Shown: piece after piece, positions 51,537 to 64,000 of the stretch
How positions within the stretch are numbered: the first letter of the stretch is position 1
How the letters are laid out: every line of letters begins with the position of its first letter
Assembly (NCBI RefSeq): GCF_000208745.1
Contig: NC_030857.1
Coordinates: forward strand, 2,197,664 to 2,261,663
DNA from: Theobroma cacao
Lineage: Eukaryota > Streptophyta > Magnoliopsida > Malvales > Malvaceae
Length of the DNA: 64,000 nucleotides
Reading direction: 5' to 3'
Program-made: the position numbers and the translations under genes
The notes under the pieces: model-generated
Told to the model about the DNA's origin: nothing
Databases searched by the model: none
Seen by the model: the letters and a program-made list of their open reading frames with translations, nothing else

Positions 51537-51829
51537 CACGTGCTCCAAACGGAACTCGACACGAAACGCCGATCGCGCTGGCTTGTAGGTCACGAACTTC
51601 CATCAAAACAGGGAAGACAGGGTCCGCGCTGTCCCTTTTTTTGCTTTTGCTCACTTGGGCACGGCAGCTGGCTTGACACGTGGGCTTCGTCCACCGCTAT
51701 GTTTGGGGCTTTTGTGGTGGGACCCCGAAGCTCTAAAGATTCCAATAATTGGAATTCAATTGACAGCAACCCCAACAACTTCCATCCACTCCGGCATCAT
51801 GTGACACTTGTCCTTTTTTCTAACACGTG
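51537..51829. promoter_or_regulatory. Cluster of three CACGTG G-boxes
   Basis: Perfect palindromic CACGTG occurs at 51537-51542, 51677-51682 and 51824-51829, the last two in ACACGTGG/GACACGTGGG context as in ABA-response elements. G-boxes bind bZIP and bHLH factors. The cluster lies about 2.4 kb upstream of the nucleoredoxin start and 600 bp upstream of a TATA-like TTATAAAG (52439-52446), so the regulated transcript is not known. Confidence 0.55.
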
Positions 51830-54210
51830 GCCTCCTGCGTACGGCCCCTGGTATTTTCTTCTTCCTTACTCTCCTCAGACGATAAATTTGGCCCCACCCC
51901 ATCTTTTCATGTTTAGAAAAAAAAAAAAAACTCGGCTACTTAAGCTTTTAAAATTTGAGAAATTTGTTGCCCAATCATTTACCCAATAATTTTCTTAACG
52001 AAATGGAATTTCCCTCTCAACATATTTCAAATATTACATTTTTTTAGTAATATAAAATAAATTTATTGTTTTGATATTAACAGTATTATTCTCGTAAATA
52101 GAATTTATTCATGAAATATTAATTTAAAAATTATTAAAATATTATATGACAGTATAAGTAGAGTTTAAGATGTATTAAGTTTTCAGATAATAGTCTCTTA
52201 ACATGGAATACAACCCTGCACAAATGTCATAATTTCTTTTATGCCGTTTTGGTCGATTCCACTTGAAAATTAAGCTGATCTTGAATTCTAGACCAATTCC
52301 TCAGAATTAAATGTCCGTTAGTGAAAGAAGATTGATCTGAAACAGTAGAATGGGGATTTTCAGGCAAAAGTTAGGTTGCGATTGATTAGTAATGCTGTCT
52401 GTCACCATCTCTGCGAATGTCATTGGATTATCATTGGCTTATAAAGACGAGGCACGTCGGAAAGAGCTGTCACCAAGGGCAAACATTTTACAACCTGGCT
52501 GCGGCCTTTTCTTCTCTGCCTTTCTTTCTCTCTCCCTGTCCGAAACTCCTAATCTTCTTGCATCATTATCCGGAAAGAAAATGGGACCGCTTGTGCTATC
52601 GGCAGAGCCCAAATCTCACACATATGCTCCTCTCTACACTTCTTCTACCTTTTTTTTTTTTGTTTCAATTTTACCATTTTTACATCAACCGAGTTTGATC
52701 CCTTTGCTGCCATTTGAAGGATTTGGTACTGCCTATTTCTCTTTTTTGCAGGAATCTGTGTGGTGGTGGTGTCGTTGTTGTTGGTGGTTGGTTGACTGTT
52801 TTAATATGCGAGAAAGGAGAAAAGGTAAATATGGGGAACTGGATTTCGATGACAGCACCGACATGTAATGATATGACGGGAGCATGTAGGTTGCCACGCG
52901 TAAGGTAATGAGCATGCGTAAATGCAAGGGAGGGGGAAATCTTTCCTAGAAAAAAGAAAAAACTTTAACCAATGGTAGGCAACAATCTGTCCCGGAATGC
53001 AAAACTAAGCGGCAAAAGTAATAGGAAGAGAACTTTTTGTTTAAGGTCTTCGAGTCAGACGTTGCCAAGTGTTACCTTAGTGGGGTCCCTAAATAAATGG
53101 GAATTCAAAGCTAATTGTTACAGGCTTTCAGCCGCATAGGGGCACGCAGCCCATCCTCGCACGCACCTAAGGGTCAGAGGCTCTTCTGGGAAAAAAAAGC
53201 AACAAATTCTATGTCGTGTTAACAAGATATTATATTTATTTGACTTTTAAAGATTAAATAATAAAAAATTTAAATTATAATAATTTTTGAATTAAATTTA
53301 TAATGTTTTGTTGTATTTATAATTTTAATATTAATTAATATTTTTTTATTTTCATGACAATGATAATATGAGTAACTGTAATATATAATTGATAATTAAA
53401 GTAGTCGATTGTATTTAATCAAATCAGTTGCGCTTGATAATATTAATTTATTAAATTATATGTTTTATGTGTATAAAATTTTGATTAAAATTGATATTAA
53501 ATTTGATGATACTTAATTTTTTATTTTTATAACTTTTATAAAATGCCGTTGGATCAGATTTTATATGAGATGGGGGAATAGGGGACTCGTAGATAGAGGT
53601 AGAGGCTCTCATATCTTGGGAAGGGAAAGAAAGTATATTAATTCTTTTATTTTTTATTTTTAGTAATAGTATTATTTTTTAAGTAAATAAGAGAGGGTGG
53701 GAGGAAGAGAGACAGGTGTCCCTTCGGTTTTGTTTGGCTTTCACAACATCAATTCAAAGTCTTTAATGACAACACGGGACCTTACGCATAGGCCATAGCT
53801 GGGCAACGCTGGGAGATTAACCCTTTTTCATCCAAAGGCTAATGTGTCAAACCAATAGGTCATACGCGTGGCAGGTTTTCGGGTACCTGACCCAATATTG
53901 AATATGTGTCGTTCATTTGTGATCAGGCGGGGAGATGTATCTGTAGTTTGGTGGGCTCTGCATGGCCGCAGATTATAGCTCATGTACATGAGAAGCACTG
54001 TTGGAGTCTCTCTCTCTCATGAATTTTGGAGTGAATGCTACGTGTGGGCTGATGCATTATGGGGGTTCGACGGATGTAATGATGTGCAAAGAATATGGTT
54101 CCAAGGAATATAAGCATTGGAAGTACTGGGGAGTCTGGTAATTGACTTAATCTGGACACGCCAAAACGAAAAGAGAGAGAGAGAGAGAGAAACTGGTGAG
54201 AAAGCAAGCG

Positions 54211-57200
54211 ATGAAGGAGATGAATTGGGAAAACAACTCCAACAATCCGGTTCAAACTCTGACAAACGGTGACTCCGAGAAGATTTCAACCTCTAGATTT
54301 TCTTCTCTTCTGGCTTCTAAAGATCGGGATTATCTTCTCTCCTCCAGTGAAGCTGAAGCTGAAGCTGATCAGGTTCCCTTCTCTCTCTCTCTCAACCTTT
54401 TGCTTTTTATGGAAGGAATATATCTAACATCCGTTGGGTTTTTAGCTACCAGACCCTGGTTTATCCATGGTTTTTTTTCTTCTTTGCTGAAGCATTTGTT
54501 CTTTATCTTCAGCATCTAATGTTTTTTTAGTGTAAACGTGGTTGTGGGTCAGAGATGAAGCATGCACTTGCTTTTGGCCTAACTCACTCATGGCTTCACC
54601 GCAATAATCTCCTGCCAAAACTTTTTGTACTCTCGATCATCATAGATCGACTCCTTTTCTACCTTTTCTTTTCCCCCTCTTCTTCTCCTAGCTAGGTCCA
54701 ACTTCATAAAGAGAGGCAGCAGGAACAAGACTTCCTACTGAAACTACATGCAGACCTTTCAGACGGACCTTCTAGAACTATTATTATTGTATTATTTTTC
54801 TCTAAAAGGAACTTAATTTAATTAACTATACTTATTATTACGATCTAATTCCTAATAAATTATCCGATTATAAGTTATTTTACTTAAAATATAATATAGA
54901 TTACTAAATACCTATTATCCTTGGAAATCTTTGAGGAGATTTGTCTGGTAGCAAGTGACTGCTGGGAATACACTACACATGGCTTGGTAGCTGGTAAGTT
55001 AGTCGGTCTGTGTTAGGGAGGAAAGTTCATTAGGGTTTTGAAATGGCAAGAAACTCACCTGCCATTGCTCTTTTTCAATACAATCTATAGTTTTTTTTTC
55101 TCATTAATGTTGACATGTGGCTTTCCCTCATGGAATTTAAGAGGTGGGTTAGTTTGGGCTGCTATGGATCCTCACCAAACTGTCTGGTTAGTTTCTATTT
55201 CTAACCAGGCAATAATTAAGTTTATACCTCGGAACATAATACACTATTTCATGTACCAAGTTTACTGAATTAGATTGATTTTATGGGATGGAAAAGAAAA
55301 TCAACACGTTTTCCAGGAAGTTTGAGTTTGTAAGGGATCCTAAACCTAACTCCCATCTGCTAATGTATATGCTAGACAGCCCAAATTGTTAAGTTAGGGT
55401 ATCAATCATTGATATGATACTGATCATCCAGATATATTATGGCACCACCAAAGATGAAAAAACATATGGGATTGTCTGATAGAACTTGTTAAGTGAGTAG
55501 ATCTTATGTTAGTTCACGAGTTGGCACAGTTTTTGTTAAATTATCAAACTCGAAAATGACGTTGATTTAGTTTTGAAGGGAAAAAATTATTCTGGGTCGT
55601 CTTATGTAATTATGATTGTAAGGTGAATCTTTTAAAAGATATGCTACTTTTGTATGGAATCACATGAAATTAGCTGGGATTGAGTATTGAAGGACTGTGT
55701 AAGATGCATAATGTAAAATCTCTAATCCTCCTGTCGGCAATCCAACACTGCCCGAACAAAATTGGTTGTGAAGAAATATTCTTTTTGGTGTTCTTGTCGT
55801 GGTTATGTTGCTCTTGTGGGGAAGGGAATAGGGGGAAGAATTCTTCGTATGAGGGTGGGGTGCCGGGCTGATTGAAAAACCCCACCTCCATCCTTCCTCC
55901 TCCCCGCAGTCCTCCTACTGGTCTAGGTTGGGGGGGGGCGGGGGGTGCTCGCTAAGATACTCCTTGTCACGAGCAACACATGCCAAATATGCCTGTCCTT
56001 ATCAATAGGGGTTCCCACACTGCAGTTTGTGCTGTGAACAACTAAGATGGAAGGACATGTGGCTTTGCTGTTCATCGCTTTAGCCTCACACTCACGCCAT
56101 AGCAGTAACACGTGGCATATTTATCCTTACGATTCCGGAAAGCTGGTAGCACATCGCTTTCAGATTTTGGGGTTTGTAGGGTTGATTTTTTGTGGTGTGG
56201 ATTCTTACTTATACTACTTTCCTAGTTATGGTATCCTTTCTCATTAGCTTCAAATACACTGCCTAACATAAAATGTAAGAGTATCGGTTTGTGGACAAAC
56301 AAACTTGACTTTTTCATTTGGTGCTGAATCGCACCATTACTTGGTTTCTTTATTTATAGCAGGTGAAAATTTCGGATCTTGAGGGCAGGGTGATTGGCCT
56401 TTACTTCTCAGCTAACTGGTATCCGCCGTGTAGAAATTTCAATCAAGTACTTGTCGATGTCTATGATCAGCTGAAGAGCAATGGGTCTAATTTTGAGATT
56501 GTATTTGTGTCATCTGATGAAGACTTGGATGCCTTCAACAATTACAGGAAAAGCATGCCATGGCTCTCAATTCCATTCTCTGACTTGGAGACAAAGAAGG
56601 CCTTGAACCGAAAATTCGAAGTCGAAGGCATTCCTTGCTTAATTATTTTGCAGCCTGAAGATAACAAGGATGGTGCAACTTTCTATGATGGTGTGGAACT
56701 CATTTACCGGTATGGGGTCGAAGCATTCCCATTTACCAAAGAGAAGTTGGAGGAATTACAAAGGGAAGAAAGGATGAGGCATGAGACTCAGACCTTGAAG
56801 AATTTATTGACAAACCCTGATAGAGACTATATTTTGGGTCAACCCATAACTAGAAAGGTCAGTGCTTACATCTCATTGATGTAATGTAGTTGGATAATAT
56901 GTTGTTAAACGTGGCTTAGCTTTTAAGACCTCGCTGATATTGATTGATGATTGGAAATTTTGTTGCTGAGAGAGTATTAAAGCATGTAATATTGTGTCTC
57001 TTTTTAGCTGCACACATATTCTTTCATGTGTGCATTGCACTTTATATGTTCTACAACTTTTTTCTACTTTTTGCAATCAAAAACATCATTTTTTTCTTTT
57101 TTAACATTCCATTTTATCCTAAAATAATTGTTCTTTTAAAGGTACTTACCATTTATAGTCTTTAATGAGTCTATTCTTGCATACATAGATAACATAGTTT

Positions 57201-58282
57201 CAAGAAATAGAACCTCATATACCTTTCTGGGGCATTGACCATAGTGACTGTCATCTAATCTCGAGCACAAGAGTGGCATACCCTATACATCTTAATAAAT
57301 TAAACCAATTTTCTTGCATAGTTAATGAAGCAAATTCTCTTTATAGCTTATATTGATGCGAGTAAGTATGTGTTGAGCAATCAAACTTTAACAGGGTATT
57401 ATTTCAGGTATGCTAACTGAGTAAGCTCCACTTGTTGATCATGTTGTCCTTTACCCTTACTTTTTGAAAAGGTATCCTCACCCGACATTATCATATCTGT
57501 AAGGTCCAATTCCCAGTGTCATCTGAGGCAAGGGCGAAGCTGGATTCACCGACTTGATCTTGGAGTTCCTGAGCCCTCCCTTATGTGGCGTAGATACTTT
57601 GAGATTAATGTTCTTGTGTTAAGGGCTGATTGAGTTGTATATGTTTCCTTTGCAGGTGCAAGTGGATTCCTTAATAGATAAGACAATTGGGCTCTACTTC
57701 TCAGCCCAATGGTGCCTTCCAGGTGTTACGTTCACTCCCAGGCTGATATCCATCTACCAGAAAATCAAGCAAACCTTGGAAGAAAAAGGTGGTGAGGACT
57801 TCGACATAGTTTTTGTGTCGAATGATCGCGATCAGAGTTCGTTTGACACCTACTTTGGTAGCATGCCATGGCTAGCTTTGCCTTTCGGAGACCCCAGCAT
57901 TAAAAGCCTTGCAAAGTACTTCGATGTGCAAGGCATTCCCTGTTTGATAATCATAGGGCCTGATGGCAAAACTGTAACCAAGCAAGGAAGAAATCTTATA
58001 AACCTGTACCAGGAAAATGCATACCCTTTCACCGATGCCAAAGTGGAGTTGCTAGAGAAAGAAATGGAGGAGGCAGCTAAGAGCTTCCCAAAATCCGAAT
58101 ACCATGCAGGACACCGCCATGAGCTTACCTTGGTATCGGAAGGCACTGGAGGGGGGCCCTTTATATGCTGCGATTGTGATGAGCAGGGTTCCGGTTGGGC
58201 TTACCAGTGTCTGGAATGTGGGTACGAGGTGCACCCCAAGTGCGTCAGAGCTGTGGCCCCAGGCTCAACTGAAGGAAGCTGA
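54211..58282 (+). CDS. NRX: Nucleoredoxin-like protein, two thioredoxin-fold domains plus C-terminal C1-like zinc motif
   Basis: Three exons join in frame: 54211-54372, 56363-56857 and 57656-58282, giving 427 residues. The first Met in good context (ATGAAGGAG) is used. Domain 1 (about 55-185) has active site WYPPC (Tyr74, Cys77). Domain 2 (about 220-350) has WCLPG (Cys239). Both contain IPCLIILQP or IPCLIIIGPDG cis-Pro loops and the MPWL motif of tryparedoxin-like folds. The C-terminus (about 370-415) carries a DC1/C1-like Cys/His motif (CCDCDEQGSGWAYQC, ECGYEVHPKC). Plant nucleoredoxins reduce protein disulfides in cytosol and nucleus; NRX1 protects catalases. Here each domain keeps only one of the two active-site cysteines. 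Intron 1 is 2 kb and contains a long G-run (55930-55945). NRX2-like is the best class guess; the exact subtype is uncertain. Confidence 0.88.
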
Positions 58283-59048
58283 TCATTGTCAGCTGGAGCT
58301 ACACGTAATGTTTGCTAATTGAAGCTTTCATTCTGCCATAATCAAAGATTTGTCAGACCTCCGTTTGTTAATTTGGCTTTCCCTTGGTGATCTATATACG
58401 CTATGCCGGTTTTCTATTATTGTAGCTAAGCCATGAACATCAACATTTGGCAGTAACAAGAAAAACGTGTTTTCCCAAGCCAGCATTCTTGTGTGTGGAA
58501 GGTGATGCTTCTTATTTTCTTTACTGCTTTCTCACGGTTAAAGAAATTCCTATGGAGGAAATGATCGTAGAATCGGGGATAGCAGTACTAGTGACAATTC
58601 CTCCACATGGCCGGGGGTATCAAAGTGCACAAGGCTCCACATGCAATAAGGATGTCTTGCACTTTGCCATTACCAAATTTATTTTCTTTAATAAATAAGG
58701 TGTGCATTTAATTTACTTTGCCTTTTCTTTAATTAACGTAATTCCATCTCATCGAGCTTGGATGCACCCACATTATTGAGAAGCCTAGAAGTTGGGAACC
58801 ATGAATAAATAATCACTATTCTACTACTTGTATCATGGTTGCTTGCCACTCGACTGCAGACCACGTGTGCCTTTGCGGTGCTAACGTGGCAAGCTTGGCT
58901 GTTTATTGTCTAAATTGTAAAAATCAAAACGGAGGAAGCTTCTCCGAAGTTTCCTTGTTTCGGCAATTGCCTTTTCTGCTTCTTTCAAGCAATAACGAAC
59001 TTAGGCAAAAATTTTGCTTTCGAATTTAGGAATAAATATGAATCGGTT

Positions 59049-59089
59049 TAAATCAAAATAATCGATAGAAACTGATTGAATTTGGTTAG
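59049..59089 (+). repeat. Dispersed AT-rich repeat fragment, copy 2
   Basis: Partner of 50744-50784 (about 36 of 41 positions identical, same strand). The surrounding 59.0-59.5 kb DNA looks like an eroded repeat with no coding capacity. Confidence 0.6.
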
Positions 59090-60051
59090 TTAGAATTCTT
59101 TTTTTTTAATCAATAAATATAATTAGTTTATTTGACTATTTTTGTCGGTTTTTTTTTCTAAAATTTACAAGGAAAGCCATTACAAATGAACTATTAATAA
59201 TTTATTTTTTATATAAATATTATTAACATTTTAAAAATATATCCAGAAAATATTCTCAATTTATGATAAAATAACTAATCGAAATAGATCGAGATAAATC
59301 AATTTTGATTTTTTTCAATATTTACTATAATTCGATCAATTTTAATAATACTTTTACAAAAATTTTATTAATTTAATTTTTGAGATTTTAAAATCAAATT
59401 GACTAAACATTTACTACTATTAAAATCTATAAATATACCTAAAATAATTGAAAAAAAAATAGTAGGGTAGACTATATAAAAAACAATTAGAAGCAATAAT
59501 CAAATCAAACACTATAGTTGTACCTGGTTAAGCTATTATTTGGAATTGAAAGTCAGCTTTGAGTGCTAAAATAGAACTATACTCTAAACATAAATATCTG
59601 TTGAATGATAAGGGAGGTAGGAAGAAACCAGAAATTAAAAAGTATATTCTTTGATGCCCACGTCATCTTGATAGCCACGTTGCATAAAAAGAATGAATGA
59701 AAAATTAAAAAAAAAAAAGTCTCAATCTCCACCAATGAAAACATTATTCAAGTGGGACTGGCACTGATACGAGTTATCGCAGGGTTTGGTAAACGAAATA
59801 ATCATATTCTTTCCCTTACCCTTTCTGTGACTTCACATAATAGACTGCAAAAAAAGTGTTAATTGCTCAAACTCTTTAATATACTTTTTAATTATAGTTT
59901 TATTTAAATTTTTTTATTACTAACAAGGGGAAAAAAAAATCACATAAGATCACATGCTTGTCCGTGACAGCAGTAACTATCAAACCGGTCAAGACTTGAG
60001 AGAAAAGAACCGGATCAAGCCGGGTTTTTCTTTGATTTTTATAAAATTTTC

Positions 60052-60444
60052 AAAAAGGTCTCTAAATTATGTCTATTTATGTAATTAAGGTTTTATTATA
60101 TTCAAACATATTCTTATTTTTTTTATTTTTTAATAAAAATTAAAATTATTAAATTTAAAAATAATTAATATTTTTTATTCATGTGATATATAATATAATA
60201 ATAAATATGATCATGTGATAATTAATATGAAAATAATTTTATGATTATAGCGTCAAATTACATAATATGTTTTGTAAGTGAAAAATATCTATTAATATCG
60301 AGTTTGATGATAATTAATTTTTATTAAAATTAAAATTTATTTAAATATAAATTTAAAAGTAAAAACTTTGTTTTGTTGGCCTATATTGTGTATAATAAAA
60401 AAAATAGGACTTAATTGCATGAACAATAAAATTCTAAGACTTTT
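60052..60444. repeat. MITE-like element with long imperfect inverted ends
   Basis: The left arm (60052-60097) and the reverse complement of the right arm (60401-60444) align along about 45 bases (AAAAGGTCTCTAAATTATGT against AAAAGTCTTAGAATTTTATT; both include ATGNAATTAAG). The interior is AT-rich and non-coding, and the element is about 390 bp. Target-site duplication is not evident. It lies about 450 bp upstream of the V-ATPase ATG, so it may overlap that promoter. Confidence 0.55.
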
Positions 60445-60895
60445 CTTATTATTTGTTTATTTTTTAATATCACATTCTCTACTCTCTCATCTATCTTATC
60501 AGATCCCTCCACAAATTTTCGTTCCATAAATTCTTTGTCATTTAGTGCTTAAATTCACCCTTTTGATTTTACACTTCTTCTCCTTCGCTCAATCAACCTG
60601 TCCCAATCGAATTGGCTATATCTTCTCTCATTTTGGATCAAATTCGCCAAGAGCTTGTTTGGCTCAAAACGAACTCTTCCTAAATTCTAATCTCGGTAAG
60701 ACCAGAAGTTCCAAACTTTGCGAATTTTGGTTCAATTCGTAACGAAAAACGGCGGTTACTTGTTTGGATCCGAAATAATGTTTTAATTTTTTTTTTCCGC
60801 TTTCTTTGATCTGCGTAAATGTTGGTTCACTGTAGTGAATAGTGATATGTTCATATGTTTCTGTTTTGAATGTTATAATCAGCTTGAACTTGAAG

Positions 60896-64000
<3,105 letters not shown>

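Larger units (their letters stand above)
47302..54210. other. Seven-kilobase gene-poor interval
   Basis: The largest interval without a supported coding gene. It contains degenerate AT-rich repeat DNA (48.2-49.5, 50.1-51.4 and 53.2-53.6 kb), a TA microsatellite (50511-50529), a dispersed-repeat fragment at 50744-50784, and a less AT-rich island at about 51430-52960 with three G-boxes, a TATA-like element and a CT-rich leader-like stretch. Open frames in the island (up to 176 codons at 51459-51989) show no family resemblance. The right end is the promoter of the nucleoredoxin gene, including a GA microsatellite at 54173-54190. Confidence 0.5.
58283..60895. other. Intergenic region and 5' UTR of the V-ATPase gene
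   Basis: Contains the nucleoredoxin 3' UTR, degenerate AT-rich repeats (59040-59500), an inverted-repeat element (60052-60444) and the V-ATPase promoter. A good donor at 60696 (CTCG/GTAAG) and acceptor at 60882 (AATCAG) suggest a 5' UTR intron just before the ATG at 60896. Confidence 0.5.

Noticed and set aside
51459..51989. 176-codon open frame in the G-box island
   Set aside because: No family resemblance, Trp/His/Pro-rich odd composition, and overlap with likely promoter elements. Kept only as part of the transcription-unit hypothesis.
52392..52868. 158-codon open frame downstream of a TATA-like element
   Set aside because: Low-complexity Leu/Ser/Phe-rich translation of CT-rich DNA, with no recognisable domain and crossing a probable splice site.

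Overview
The window is nuclear DNA from a flowering plant, almost certainly a eudicot and probably a rosid. It has AT-rich intergenic DNA, GT-AG introns of about 80 bp to 2 kb, and plant-only families: a DYW-type PPR protein, an alpha-expansin, a class III peroxidase, an ATL RING-H2 protein and a UPF0496 protein. I cannot name the species. Gene density (about one per 5 kb) suggests a small genome, and a Citrus-like malvid is only a guess. All exon models were built by hand from reading frame, GT/AG boundaries and family motifs, and every complete model closes in frame.

Layout. 1-3.4 kb: no convincing gene. 3.4-7.2 kb (-): LARP1-type La-related protein, with a very short tRNA-like SINE in its largest intron. 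7.2-11.2 kb: AT-rich DNA with degenerate repeats. 11.2-13.1 kb (+): CAD/mannitol-dehydrogenase-like zinc dehydrogenase. 16.7-18.0 kb (+): UPF0496 membrane protein. 18.7-21.1 kb (-): Abitram/FAM206 homologue. 22.0-23.5 kb (-): peroxidase very like Arabidopsis PRX64. 25.1-26.2 kb (-): alpha-expansin. 28.0-31.0 kb (-): proteasome lid subunit RPN3. 32.2-34.3 kb (-): Alba-RGG protein. 35.4-42.7 kb: a tandem duplication of a divergent gene pair, a secreted DsbA-like thioredoxin-fold gene (-) and a PPR gene (+). 42.2-44.5 kb (+): the intact PPR-DYW gene. 46.8-47.3 kb (+): ATL23-like RING-H2 protein. 47.3-54.2 kb: long gene-poor interval with a G-box cluster. 54.2-58.3 kb (+): nucleoredoxin-like protein. 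60.9 kb to the right edge (+): V-ATPase subunit B, truncated by the window.

The genes are mostly unrelated in function (translation and RNA binding, proteolysis, cell wall, redox, organelle RNA editing, proton pumping). They are together by conserved gene order rather than as a pathway. From memory, the series UPF0496 - EXPA - RPN3 - Alba - thioredoxin-fold - PPR - VHA-B matches Arabidopsis At1g20180 to At1g20260. PRX64 and ATL23 are close neighbours elsewhere (At5g42180/At5g42200), so the window may show an ancestral order later split between duplicated blocks in Arabidopsis.

The most interesting structure is the 35.4-42.7 kb tandem duplication. Each copy has kept a different gene of the pair: copy A has the intact DsbA-like gene and a wrecked PPR fragment, while copy B has the intact PPR gene and a DsbA-like gene with a nonsense codon at the end of its signal peptide.
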